From: G963691835 sp963691835
GTDB lineage: Bacteria > Pseudomonadota > Alphaproteobacteria > Thalassobaculales > Thalassobaculaceae
Direction: 5' to 3'
DNA: 64,000 nucleotides
Assembly (NCBI GenBank): GCA_963691835.1
Contig: OY829383.1
Span: forward strand, 1,054,001-1,118,000
This document shows, piece by piece, positions 49,930 to 58,805 of this stretch. The stretch's first letter is position 1, and each line of letters starts with the position of its first letter. The position numbers and the translations under genes are program-made. Under the pieces are notes generated by a model. That model was not told the DNA's origin. It ran no database searches and saw only the letters and a program-made list of their open reading frames with translations.

Positions 49930-51405
49930 ATGATTAGCCTCGCCCCTGAAGAGCGGCCGCATTTTTTTAGATCTCCATCTTCCTCGCTGGGTCCCCTGGA
50001 TGAGGAGGTCGCCAGCACGCTTATAACCGCTGCTGCCGACATCGCCATTGCATTGGACGCCGAAGGCATCGTGGTGGATGTGGCATTCGGCGATGATCAG
50101 GCCCTGCCGATCCCCGAGATACAGAATTGGATTGGAAAACTGTGGGTCGACACTGTCACGGTGGAAAGCAAAGAGAAGATCATCGAGTCTCTCTCCGATG
50201 CGGCTGACCGCCCCAGAACCCGGTGGCGTCAGGTCAATCACCCGATTCCGGGCGCCCAGGACCTGCCGGTTCGTTATTCCGTGATGCGTCTGGACAGTTC
50301 CGGCCGAATGATCGCCGTGGGCCGGAGTCTTCAGGCCGTATCCAATCTGCAGCTCCGCCTCTTGAGCGCGCAGCAGTCGATGGAGCGGGACTACTCCCGC
50401 TGGCGGCAGGCCGAGGCGCGATACCGGCTACTGTTCCATCTCGCCGCGGAGGCCGTTCTCGTCGTCGACTCGTCGACCCATCGGGTGGTTGAGGCCAATC
50501 CTGCGGCCAATAGACTTTTTGCCAGTGGAAGTGGACACGTTGTCGAACGCGACTTCATCGAACTCATCGACGAGAAAGGCCGGGCCGACGTTCACTCACA
50601 GTTCGCACTTGTTCGCGTTGGCGGCCAGCCGGAGGAGATCAAGGTTCGCTTGGCGTCGCCAACCGAGGAAAGCGGCCCCTGGACGGCTGGACCGCAGGTG
50701 CGGATCTCGACGTCGATGTTCCGCCAGGACAACACCAGCAGTTTTCTCGTCCGGCTATCGACGGAAGCAGGCCAACCGCAGCCTCGCGAAACCGACTATG
50801 CCGCAAAGCCGTTGTCCACGGTCGTGGATCAGTTGCCGGACGGTTTCGTGGTCACCAAAGAGGATCTGACGATTCTCACCGCCAATCCGGCGTTCGTCGA
50901 CCTCGTGCAATTGGGCAGTGTCGAGCAGGCTCAGGGCGTGTCTCTCGAACGTTGGCTTGGCAGGTCGAGCGTGGACGCGGCCGTCCTCCTCTCCAACCTT
51001 CGTGAGTTGGGTTCGATCAAGGCGTTCGCCACGGTCCTGCGCAGCGACTTCGGCACAAGCGAACCCGTCGAGATTTCAGCCACGATGGTGCGGGATGCAT
51101 CGGGCGGTCATATCGGCTTCTCGATCCGAAGCACCGCGACGCGCATTTCCGCCCAGCAGGTGATCGCCGACCGGACCCTGCCGGACTCGGTGGAGCAGTT
51201 GGCCGAACTCGTCGGCCGCGTGTCCCTCAAGGAGTTGACCCGGGAGGCCACGGATGTGGTTGAGCGCCTGTGCATCGAGGCGGCCCTCCGTTTGACCCGG
51301 GACAACAGAGCCTCAGCCGCCGAGATGCTGGGTCTCAGCCGTCAGAGCCTTTACTCGAAGATGCACCGTTATGGACTAGGCGATCTGCCCCAGTCCGACA
51401 AGTAG
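49930..51405 (+). CDS. ppsR: PpsR/CrtJ photosynthesis repressor
   Basis: This 491-residue regulator has an N-terminal PAS-like domain (about 20-140), a Q-linker helix (LLSAQQSMERDYSRWRQAEA), two PAS domains (about 160-270 and 290-400) and a Fis-type helix-turn-helix at the C-terminus (RASAAEMLGLSRQSLYSKMH). It represses bch, crt and puc genes under oxygen at TGT-N12-ACA sites. The only cysteine is Cys448, just before the HTH, where the redox-sensitive Cys of CrtJ/PpsR lies. The second cysteine found in the Rhodobacter proteins is missing. Confidence 0.95.
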   Translation: MISLAPEERPHFFRSPSSSLGPLDEEVASTLITAAADIAIALDAEGIVVDVAFGDDQALPIPEIQNWIGKLWVDTVTVESKEKIIESLSDAADRPRTRWRQVNHPIPGAQDLPVRYSVMRLDSSGRMIAVGRSLQAVSNLQLRLLSAQQSMERDYSRWRQAEARYRLLFHLAAEAVLVVDSSTHRVVEANPAANRLFASGSGHVVERDFIELIDEKGRADVHSQFALVRVGGQPEEIKVRLASPTEESGPWTAGPQVRISTSMFRQDNTSSFLVRLSTEAGQPQPRETDYAAKPLSTVVDQLPDGFVVTKEDLTILTANPAFVDLVQLGSVEQAQGVSLERWLGRSSVDAAVLLSNLRELGSIKAFATVLRSDFGTSEPVEISATMVRDASGGHIGFSIRSTATRISAQQVIADRTLPDSVEQLAELVGRVSLKELTREATDVVERLCIEAALRLTRDNRASAAEMLGLSRQSLYSKMHRYGLGDLPQSDK

Positions 51406-51521
51406 CCCTATCGCGCCCAGCAGAAGCCCTTCATGACCTGTCCGCGAATTGATCGCCCGTCCGGCGCCTTTGGCCCTATTCTTCAGTAATTCCACGCGAA
51501 ACAGATCCCCGGGGTATTGGA

Positions 51522-52643
51522 ATGACAGGTGCACTGGACGGCATGCTGGTTGTGACGCTAGAGCAGGCGGTGGCGGCCCCATACTGCTCCTCACGGCTCG
51601 CCGACGCAGGCGCCCGGGTCATCAAGGTCGAGCGGCCGGAAGGGGACTTCGCCCGCGGCTATGACAGGCAGATCAAGGGTTTGAGCGCGTTCTTCGTCTG
51701 GCTGAACCGCGGCAAGGAGAGCCTCGTCTGCGACATCAAGGATCCGGACGACAATGCCTTGCTTCGGCGCATCCTGTCGAAGGCGGACGTCTTCATCCAA
51801 AATCTCGCTCCGGGTGCTACGGGACGGGCGGGGCTCGGCTCGGATGAGATGCGAGCCCTCAATCCTGGCCTCGTGACGGTCGATATCAGCGGCTACGGAT
51901 CAGACGGACCCTATTCCCAGATGAAAGCCTACGACTTTCTGGTCCAGGGAGAGAGCGGCATCACGTCGGTGACCGGAACCCCGGATGCCATGGGACGGGT
52001 CGGTGTTTCGATCTGCGACATCGCGTGCGGCATGTACGCCCAGATTGCGGTGCTGGAAGCGCTTTTGAAACGAAGCCGGACGGGTGTCGGCAGCGGGATC
52101 GAAGTGTCCATGTTCGGCGGCATGGCCGAGTGGATGTCGCCACCGCTGCTACAGGCGGCTTACGGTACGTTGGCACAACAGCGGGTCGGCTTGCATCACC
52201 CGATGATCGCACCCTATGGCGCCTATCCCTGCGCCGGTGGTGAGGCCGTCATGATCGCGATTCAGAACCAGCGGGAGTGGCGGCGCTTCTGCGCAGAGGT
52301 GTTGGGCAACGAAAGCCTCGCCGACGATGCGCGCCTCGTAGACAACCCGGCCCGGCTTGAGAACCGGGCTTTCCTTGATGCGGAGATCGCCAAGGTGTTC
52401 GAGGCCACCGCACGGGAAGCTGTGTGCGGTCTGCTGGAGAAAGCGAAGATCGCCTATGGCCGTGTGAACGAGGTCGCCGACGTCCTGGCCCACCCAGCGC
52501 TGCATCGGGTCCCGGTCGAGACCGCGGTGGGTACCGTCGATGTGGTCGCGCCGCCGGCACGGGTTGACGGCACGGCGCCCGATTTCCGGCCGGTGCCCGA
52601 GCTTGGGGCGCACTCCGACGCCATCCGGGCCGAGTTCAACTGA
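51522..52643 (+). CDS. Class III (CaiB/BaiF) CoA-transferase
   Basis: This 373-residue family III CoA-transferase opens with VVTLEQAVAAPYCSSRLADA and GARVIKVERPEGDFARGYD. The catalytic Asp is expected in VSICDIACGMYAQ (about 165). The closing region FRPVPELGAHSDAIRAE is typical. The family moves CoA between carboxylic acids by a mixed-anhydride mechanism. Members act on formyl/oxalyl, carnitine, succinyl/citramalyl and mesaconyl CoA esters; which applies is not visible. It begins 116 bp after ppsR and converges on an MFS gene 15 bp away. Confidence 0.92.
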   Translation: MTGALDGMLVVTLEQAVAAPYCSSRLADAGARVIKVERPEGDFARGYDRQIKGLSAFFVWLNRGKESLVCDIKDPDDNALLRRILSKADVFIQNLAPGATGRAGLGSDEMRALNPGLVTVDISGYGSDGPYSQMKAYDFLVQGESGITSVTGTPDAMGRVGVSICDIACGMYAQIAVLEALLKRSRTGVGSGIEVSMFGGMAEWMSPPLLQAAYGTLAQQRVGLHHPMIAPYGAYPCAGGEAVMIAIQNQREWRRFCAEVLGNESLADDARLVDNPARLENRAFLDAEIAKVFEATAREAVCGLLEKAKIAYGRVNEVADVLAHPALHRVPVETAVGTVDVVAPPARVDGTAPDFRPVPELGAHSDAIRAEFN

Positions 52644-52658
52644 CCTCTTCCAAGGGGT

Positions 52659-53873
52659 TCATTGTTTGGCCCGATAGGTCTCCGGTGCGAGGCTGGCGAA
52701 CGCGGCACCAATCGCAACGAGCAGGGCCGCGGCAAGCAGCAGGGCCGCCTCCGGTCCCTCCAGATCGACAATCAGCCCAAGGCCGATCGGGCCGACCACA
52801 TAGCCGATGTCACCGATCATCCGGAAAATCCCGATTGCCGATGCGTTCATGCCCGGCGGCGCGCTGTCGGCGGCATAAGCCCCCGGTGCCGCCCCGCCGA
52901 CAGATGATGCGATACCCCAGATCACACACGCCGCCGCAAAGACCAGGAATCCGTCCGCGATCATGAACAACAGAAACGACCCTGCCGTCACCAGGGTCGC
53001 CGGAACGATGACAGCCTTGCGGCCCCACCGGTCGGCCACCATGCCGGCGGGGTAGGTCGCCAGAAGCCCAAGAACACTGCCCACCGCCATGCCGCTGCCG
53101 ATCTCCGCTACCGACAGATCCAGCCGAAGGCTCCCCAGGACAGGAACCACATTGAACAGCCCGCCGGTCCGCGTCAGCGCGTGAACCAAGGCGATCCCGC
53201 TGACCAGAACAAAGCCGATCTGCCCGGTCAGGTGGCGCACCTGGGCAAAGAACGCCATGCGCGGCTCGTCTTTCGGCGCCTTTTCCTGGGCAAGGTGCCG
53301 GGTTTCTCCCACCGCGAGGAGAGCGACAATCCCTGCCAGCAGACTGGCGCCCGCGCAGAACCAGAAGGGTGCCGCCAGACCATACGCGGTGGCGAGCACG
53401 CCGCCGGGCAGGGGGCCGATGCCGACCGCAAAGATGAAGGTCACCATGTAGATCGCCATCGCCCGGCCCCGGAACGATGGGGTGGTGATGTCCGCCAGAA
53501 CAATGGCTCCGGTGGTGACAATCATCCCCGCCTCACCGCCGGCGACGAACCGGGCGATCAGAAACTCTGGATACGCCTCGGCGAACACGCTCCAGACATT
53601 GCCAGAGGTGGACAGCAAAGCTCCAATGGCCAGCGCTGGACGCCGCCCCCAAGCATCCGAGACAATGCCCGCCGGGACGGAGAGTGCGAACCGGGCCGCA
53701 CCAAATGCGGCGACCGCCATCCCGATCGCCGTGGCCGACACGCCAAAGCTCTCCGCGTACAGCGGTAGAGACGGCACCATCGCCCCGAAACCGAGTTGAT
53801 TGGCAAAAATCAGAACGCACATGGCGAGTAGCACCCGGCGCTCAAAACCAGGTGGACCGAGGCCTCCCAGCAC
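52659..53873 (-). CDS. MFS transporter, 12-helix type
   Basis: This 404-residue protein has about 12 membrane helices. Motif A occurs as SVPAGIVSDAWGRRPALAIG between helices 2 and 3, with a second copy (YPAGMVADRWGRKAVIVPAT) in the C-terminal half, the usual internal duplication. It resembles the DHA1-type multidrug/sugar-efflux group. It lies 42 bp downstream of the homocysteine methyltransferase-family gene on the same strand. The substrate is unknown. Confidence 0.9.
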   Translation of the reverse strand: MLGGLGPPGFERRVLLAMCVLIFANQLGFGAMVPSLPLYAESFGVSATAIGMAVAAFGAARFALSVPAGIVSDAWGRRPALAIGALLSTSGNVWSVFAEAYPEFLIARFVAGGEAGMIVTTGAIVLADITTPSFRGRAMAIYMVTFIFAVGIGPLPGGVLATAYGLAAPFWFCAGASLLAGIVALLAVGETRHLAQEKAPKDEPRMAFFAQVRHLTGQIGFVLVSGIALVHALTRTGGLFNVVPVLGSLRLDLSVAEIGSGMAVGSVLGLLATYPAGMVADRWGRKAVIVPATLVTAGSFLLFMIADGFLVFAAACVIWGIASSVGGAAPGAYAADSAPPGMNASAIGIFRMIGDIGYVVGPIGLGLIVDLEGPEAALLLAAALLVAIGAAFASLAPETYRAKQ

Positions 53874-53915
53874 TGTCTGGCTCCCTGCTGCCGCTTCGGG
53901 TCCGGTGGATCGACC

Positions 53916-54797
53916 TCAGGCCGCCAGCCGCGCCTTCAAGGCCGAAATGAAGTCGGGGCCCACACCACAACAGCCGCCAATCATGGTCGCCCCCAAGGAC
54001 TGCCACTCGGCGGCAAACTGCACATAACGGTCCGGTGTGATGTCGTCGCGCAGCGTGTGATGGGTCTTGTTCGATGTCGCAGCGCGGCCCTGCTTCGGAA
54101 ACGCGTTCGCGTACACACCGATTGGGCGATCCCTCCGGGCGGCGTGCCCATGCGCCTCAACAACACCGTCCGCCATCATCTCAGGCTGGGTGCAGTTGAA
54201 CAGGATCGCTTCCACTCGATGATCCGGATCTGCGGCATCGACCGCCTCAAGCCAAGCGGACACGCTTTCACCCGACCGGAGAGTCGGCTGATCATCGTCC
54301 AACGTCGCCGACAGCCAGATGGGGAGATCGGTCCGGAGACAGACGTCCAGAAGCGCGTTGGTCTCCTCGATGCTCGACAGGGTCTCGCCGAGAAGCAGGT
54401 CGGACAGATCCGCCTGCGCCTTCACGAGAACCTCCCAAAGCTCATGCGCCCGATCCGCTTCAAACAGATCCGGACGGTAGGAGCCGAACAATGGCGGAAC
54501 AGAGGCCGCGACCCGGCGGCGCGGCGTTGCGGCATCTGCCGCCGCGCGGGCCAGTTCCGCAGCAAGCCGGGCAAGCCGCGCCCCGTCACGCTGGAACCGC
54601 TCCTCACCGATATGATGCGGGACAACGGCGTAGGCATTCGTCGTCAAGATGTCCGCACCCGCCATTGCAAAGGAATCATGGACCTCGCGAACCGAGTCCG
54701 GCTTTTCGATAAGCGCGAGGGCCGACCATTCCGGCTGTCGGAACGGGGCGCCGATCCGCGCCAACTCACGGCCCATGCCGCCGTCTAGGACAATCAT
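53916..54797 (-). CDS. Homocysteine S-methyltransferase-family protein
   Basis: This 293-residue zinc-dependent methyltransferase domain protein begins VLDGGMGRELARIG. The three Zn-binding cysteines are present: Cys in LFNCTQPEMM (about 200) and the Cys pair in MIGGCCGVGPDFI (about 280). The family transfers methyl groups from S-methylmethionine, betaine or similar donors to homocysteine. It is the short, B12-independent form (MmuM-like). Its neighbours, an ABC pair and an MFS protein, suggest handling of a methylated or sulfur compound, but the donor is unknown. Confidence 0.92.
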   Translation of the reverse strand: MIVLDGGMGRELARIGAPFRQPEWSALALIEKPDSVREVHDSFAMAGADILTTNAYAVVPHHIGEERFQRDGARLARLAAELARAAADAATPRRRVAASVPPLFGSYRPDLFEADRAHELWEVLVKAQADLSDLLLGETLSSIEETNALLDVCLRTDLPIWLSATLDDDQPTLRSGESVSAWLEAVDAADPDHRVEAILFNCTQPEMMADGVVEAHGHAARRDRPIGVYANAFPKQGRAATSNKTHHTLRDDITPDRYVQFAAEWQSLGATMIGGCCGVGPDFISALKARLAA

Positions 54798-54972
54798 CAG
54801 CAGTTTCCACTTCTCGCCACGCGCCGACCGACAGTGTGGCGGTGGGCTGACTGGGCAAGCCGCCGAAGCCGGGTGCTCCGAGGCCGGTCCCCTCGTTCGG
54901 GGTGCGCTGGCTATACTGCCGCGGGAGAAGAAAACAAATCGTTTCTTTAGGGTTTTCCGCGATCCGGTGGCT

Positions 54973-55788
54973 CTATCGCCAGGAAAGCAGCCATTTCTCG
55001 GCCCAACCGATCAGCGTGGCGACGACCAATCCCAGCAACGACAGCATCACCACCCCGGCGATCAACTGGTCTGTCTGATAGAGGTTGCCCGCCGCCAAGA
55101 TGAACGCGCCGATGCCAAACTCGGCACCAATCATCTCGGCCGCGACAAGCAGGATGATCCCGATCGATGCGGAGATGCGAAAGCCGGACAGGATGCCCGG
55201 CAAAGCCCCGGGCAGCACGATCTTGCGGATGATCGAGACCGTGCTGAGATCGAAACTCTGGCCCATACGGATCAGGTTTCTCGGCACGTTGTCGACGGCA
55301 CCGAACGTGCTGATGACCGTGGGAAAGAACACACCGAACGCGATCGTCGCCACCTTCGACGGCTCGCCGATCCCGAACCAGATGATGAACAGCGGCAGCA
55401 ACGCGATCTTCGGGATCGGGAAAAGGGCAGAGACGACCGTGATCCCCGGGGAGCGGGCCCAGGAGAAGACGCCGATCAGGAACCCAAGCAACAGTCCGCT
55501 GGATGCGCCAATCGACCAGCCGAGAACGAGCCGCTGAACCGATGCGCTGACGTGCTTCAGAAGCTCTCCGCTTTCTGCAACGGCGATCAGCGCCAAGGTC
55601 ACTTCCAAGGGGCTCGGCATGGTTAGCGGCGAGATGACACCGCTCCACGAGCCAAACTGCCACAACCCGACAATGGTCAGTCCGCTCACAACCGCGGCAA
55701 CCGCGTTCGACCGGGGCGTGAATCCGGCTGCCCGGAAAGGGACTGTGCGGCCGTCTTCAGAGATGCGGGACCGGTCGGTCTCAGCCAT
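54973..55788 (-). CDS. ABC importer permease (SsuC/TauC-like)
   Basis: This 271-residue permease has about six helices and the coupling-loop pattern IIRKIVLPGALPGILSGFRI (about 188-207) typical of nitrate/sulfonate/taurine importers. It overlaps the upstream ATPase by 8 bp. The family commonly carries sulfonates, taurine, nitrate, pyrimidine precursors or riboflavin. No periplasmic binding protein is encoded beside it, which is unusual. The 175-bp gap to the next minus-strand gene shows no clear terminator. Confidence 0.92.
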   Translation of the reverse strand: MAETDRSRISEDGRTVPFRAAGFTPRSNAVAAVVSGLTIVGLWQFGSWSGVISPLTMPSPLEVTLALIAVAESGELLKHVSASVQRLVLGWSIGASSGLLLGFLIGVFSWARSPGITVVSALFPIPKIALLPLFIIWFGIGEPSKVATIAFGVFFPTVISTFGAVDNVPRNLIRMGQSFDLSTVSIIRKIVLPGALPGILSGFRISASIGIILLVAAEMIGAEFGIGAFILAAGNLYQTDQLIAGVVMLSLLGLVVATLIGWAEKWLLSWR

Positions 55789-56548
55789 TGTCCAACTCCC
55801 GATCCGCCGCGACCGCCTCGTCCCGGATCAGATCCCACAACCGCTCCTCCAGTTGAAGAAGCATCGGATCACGCGGTGATCGCTCCCCAAGGGGAACCGG
55901 CACCTCGAGGATCTCCTTGATCGCACCCGGCCGCCGCCGCAACACAACGATGCGATTGGCCAGCCGTACCGCCTCAGACAGCGTATGGGTGACATAGACC
56001 CCCGTCACCGGGGTCGTCCGGAACAACTCGGCGAAGTCCTCCAGGAGCAGTGTCCGGGTCTGGGCATCCAGCGCGGACAGGGGCTCATCCATCAGCAACA
56101 CGGCCGGGTTTGCCGCGAGCGCACGCGCAATCCCAACACGCTGACGCATTCCGCCGGAGAGTTGTTTCGGAAGGGCGGCGCGGAAATCCGAGAGCTTGGT
56201 CTTGGCCAGGACCGCATCGATGCGCTCGCGGCGGTCGGCGTTGGTCAGGCCCCGGTCTTCCAAGACCAGATCGACGTTTCCTTCAACGGTCCGCCAAGGC
56301 AACAGCGAGAAGTCCTGGAAAACATAAGTGATTGGCACAAGACAACCGTCCGGCACTGTTCCGGACTGGGCGACGCGGCCCCGGGAAGGCTCCAGCAGGC
56401 CGCCCAGAATCGACAACAGTGTTGATTTCCCGCAGCCCGATGGTCCGACGAGCGCCACGATCTCGCCGGAGTCGATCTCAAGATCGATGCCGGTCAGCGC
56501 CTCCAGCGCGCCGTAGCGATGATCAACCCCTTGAACGGTCAGACGCAT
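55781..56548 (-). CDS. ABC importer ATPase (SsuB/TauB-like)
   Basis: This 255-residue ATPase has Walker A GPSGCGKST, Q-loop ITYVFQDFSLLPW, signature LSGGMRQRVGIARAL, Walker B VLLMDEPLSALD and the H-loop in VYVTHTLSEA. The opening LTVQGVDHRYGALEAL is typical. It energises the SsuC/TauC-like permease whose gene overlaps its 3' end. It is divergent from the membrane-protein gene 77 bp away, so the promoter lies in that short gap. Confidence 0.93.
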   Translation of the reverse strand: MRLTVQGVDHRYGALEALTGIDLEIDSGEIVALVGPSGCGKSTLLSILGGLLEPSRGRVAQSGTVPDGCLVPITYVFQDFSLLPWRTVEGNVDLVLEDRGLTNADRRERIDAVLAKTKLSDFRAALPKQLSGGMRQRVGIARALAANPAVLLMDEPLSALDAQTRTLLLEDFAELFRTTPVTGVYVTHTLSEAVRLANRIVVLRRRPGAIKEILEVPVPLGERSPRDPMLLQLEERLWDLIRDEAVAADRELDNG

Positions 56549-56625
56549 GCGGTCACCCTTCCCTCAGAGCCGATACACCGGGGCGGCGCGGGCGTCGAGA
56601 GCATCGGGACGAACAGGCAGCCACC

Positions 56626-57183
56626 ATGACAGCACGGACGATCCCGACAGCCCCATTGTATCGCCTGCGCAGGATTGTGGCGGCCCTGCTTCTGATCAGC
56701 CTTATGCTCCCGTCCTTGGCCGTCCCTGCGCGCGCAGAGGGGCAGGCCGAGCCCCCGATGGGCACGCTGAGCACATTGGAACGGTCCGCGTACAAGACGC
56801 TGTCCTATCAGGCCGTCGCAAACCTGTCGGACCTGGGCCTCTTCGCCGTGATCCTTGGGGGCAGTGCTGTGACAGGCAGCAGCTTTCTTGTCGTGAACGC
56901 TGTATCGGCGGCAGGTCTCTATTTCCCCTACGAGTACGCCTGGACGGCTTACGGACCGACGACAGAGGAGATGACGCCCTACACGCTTGCGATCAAAACA
57001 GCCAATTACCGGATCCTCAACGCGGTCCGGAACTTCGGTGTGGGGTATCTGTTCGGTGCTGGCGCCATTGGCGGGGCGACGTTCGTCGCCGCAAACTTCA
57101 TCACGGACACGGCCATTTATCTCACCAACGAGGCTGCTTGGGATGCCGTCCGGCCTACGGGGGCGACCACCGGCCCCCGCTGA
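56626..57183 (+). CDS. DUF2061-like membrane protein
   Basis: The protein has 185 residues from the ATG at 56626; a longer open frame upstream overlaps the divergent ATPase gene and is rejected. A cleavable-looking signal (IVAALLLISLMLPSLAVPAR, then A) precedes LERSAYKTLSYQAVANLSDL. Further hydrophobic stretches then alternate with LYFPYEYAWTAYGP. The repeated K/N-x-x-R-N-F-x-V-G pattern (ILNAVRNFGVGYLFGAGAIG) recalls DUF2061 membrane proteins. The function is unknown. It converges on the zinc-ribbon gene. Confidence 0.7.
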   Translation: MTARTIPTAPLYRLRRIVAALLLISLMLPSLAVPARAEGQAEPPMGTLSTLERSAYKTLSYQAVANLSDLGLFAVILGGSAVTGSSFLVVNAVSAAGLYFPYEYAWTAYGPTTEEMTPYTLAIKTANYRILNAVRNFGVGYLFGAGAIGGATFVAANFITDTAIYLTNEAAWDAVRPTGATTGPR

Positions 57184-57218
57184 GCCACGCCTTACCGAAC
57201 ATGGGGGCGATGCATCCC

Positions 57219-57947
57219 CTAGTAGCCGAGCGATCCTTCTTCCTGGAGCTTCTCATCCGTGAAGGTGACGGTGATCGTGGTGGCTTCCTGTTCGGGCATG
57301 GCGAACTCCGCCTGGAACTCCGTTGTCTCACCCGGAACAAGTTGCGTGGTATTCGCTGGAAGCACCCAACGCTGAACCTGCACACCCTCCGGGTCCGTCA
57401 CCAACGCTTCCAAGGTTGGAACGGTAAGCTGCAGCTCGGTGCGGTTCGTGATCTTCCCCGAGAGAACCAGAATCCTCAGCGGCCCCTGCTCTTTTCGCCA
57501 CGCCGCCATCTCACGGATCTCCAACCCCTCCCCCGGAACGGAAACATGGAGCCCGATGCTGTCGTATAGCTTGGCGGACGGAAACCATAGATCGACGAAA
57601 GCGGTCCTTGCCAGCAACGTCGTCGCCGGAATCAGCACCATCAGAGCCAGAAGTGTATAAAGGATATAGGGTCGGCTCGGGCCCTTCTTCACCTTCTTCC
57701 GCCGGAACCGCATCATCCTGGCGAAGCCCTTGACGTCCTCGCCCTCCGCACCCTCGATCGCACCCTCGGGCTGCTTGTCGGCCTCACCGGTACCGAACAT
57801 CTCGAATGCCGGCTCCGGTTCCTCCTCCACCGGCATCTGATGCCACCGGTGCTCACACCGGCTGCACTTCAGTTTGCGGCCGTCTTCGCCGATCGCGCCG
57901 TCTGGCACATCGAAGGACGTCTCGCAGTTGGGACAGATGATTCGCAT
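57219..57947 (-). CDS. Zinc-ribbon, single-pass membrane protein (MJ0042/DUF3426 type)
   Basis: The protein has 242 residues from the ATG at 57947, chosen because the conserved zinc ribbon begins there (MRIICPNCETSFDVPDGAIG, with the second pair in LKCSRCEHRW). An acidic linker is followed by a membrane helix (YILYTLLALMVLIPATTLLA) and an extracytoplasmic beta-rich domain (VLSGKITNRTELQLTVPTLE). Alphaproteobacteria commonly encode such proteins next to ftsEX. No function has been shown to my knowledge. It is divergent from ftsE with a 169-bp gap. Confidence 0.88.
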   Translation of the reverse strand: MRIICPNCETSFDVPDGAIGEDGRKLKCSRCEHRWHQMPVEEEPEPAFEMFGTGEADKQPEGAIEGAEGEDVKGFARMMRFRRKKVKKGPSRPYILYTLLALMVLIPATTLLARTAFVDLWFPSAKLYDSIGLHVSVPGEGLEIREMAAWRKEQGPLRILVLSGKITNRTELQLTVPTLEALVTDPEGVQVQRWVLPANTTQLVPGETTEFQAEFAMPEQEATTITVTFTDEKLQEEGSLGY

Positions 57948-58116
57948 GGCTTTGCCGTTCCGACCGTCGCGCAAAACAGTATAGAGGACGCGCTCCACCA
58001 CCGCATCCCGCCATATCCAACGCATATTCGGGGCATACCGTGGCGTCGACGGCCCGGATCTGGAATTCTAGGCGGGCGCGAGGCGCTAAACATCCTGTGC
58101 AAGGGACGGCGGCACG

Positions 58117-58803
58117 GTGATTCGGTTTGAGAACGTATCAATCGGCTACGATCGGTCCGCGCCGATTTTGACCGACACGTCGATCGCCCTGCCCGAAGGG
58201 TCTTTCCATTTCCTGATCGGCGAGAGCGGTGCGGGCAAATCGACACTCCTCAAGGTTCTCTACCTCGATCTGCCGCCGCTTTCCGGAAAGGTCCATCTGT
58301 TCGACCGGGACCTGGATCTGTTGCCAAGGTCGGAGCGCCCGGATACGCGGCGGCGCATAGGGGTCGTCTTCCAGGACTTCAGACTGATCCCTCACCTGTC
58401 CGCGCACGACAATGTGGCGCTTCCCCTGCGCCTGGCCGGAGAGCGGGAGGCATCCATCCGGAAACACGTGCCGGAGCTTCTCAAATGGGTCGGACTTGAG
58501 GGCGAGATCAATGCACTCCCCGAAACCCTTTCCGGCGGCCAGCAGCAACGGGTGGCAATCGCACGGGCTGTGATTTCCCGGCCGGATCTGTTGTTGGCGG
58601 ACGAACCCACGGGCAATGTCGATGACCGGATCGCGGTCCGTCTCCTCTTCCTGTTCGAGGAATTGCACCGGACGGGCACCACTGTGATCATCGCGACGCA
58701 CAATGAAGCCTTGGTCGACCGCTTTGATCACCCCCGTCTGGTCCTTGAGAACTCGGGCATCAGACGCGTGCCCGGTCGCCTAAGAGCGGTGGGGGAGACA
58801 TAA
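58117..58803 (+). CDS. ftsE: Cell division ATP-binding protein FtsE
   Basis: This 228-residue ATPase starts at a GTG. Walker A is GESGAGKST, the signature LSGGQQQRVAIARAV and Walker B LLLADEPTGNVD. The D-loop phrase GNVD and the short length are typical of FtsE. FtsEX is not an importer. It links ATP hydrolysis at the divisome to activation of periplasmic peptidoglycan hydrolases. The next gene is ftsX, starting 2 bp after the stop. Confidence 0.95.
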   Translation: MIRFENVSIGYDRSAPILTDTSIALPEGSFHFLIGESGAGKSTLLKVLYLDLPPLSGKVHLFDRDLDLLPRSERPDTRRRIGVVFQDFRLIPHLSAHDNVALPLRLAGEREASIRKHVPELLKWVGLEGEINALPETLSGGQQQRVAIARAVISRPDLLLADEPTGNVDDRIAVRLLFLFEELHRTGTTVIIATHNEALVDRFDHPRLVLENSGIRRVPGRLRAVGET

Positions 58804-58805
58804 CC

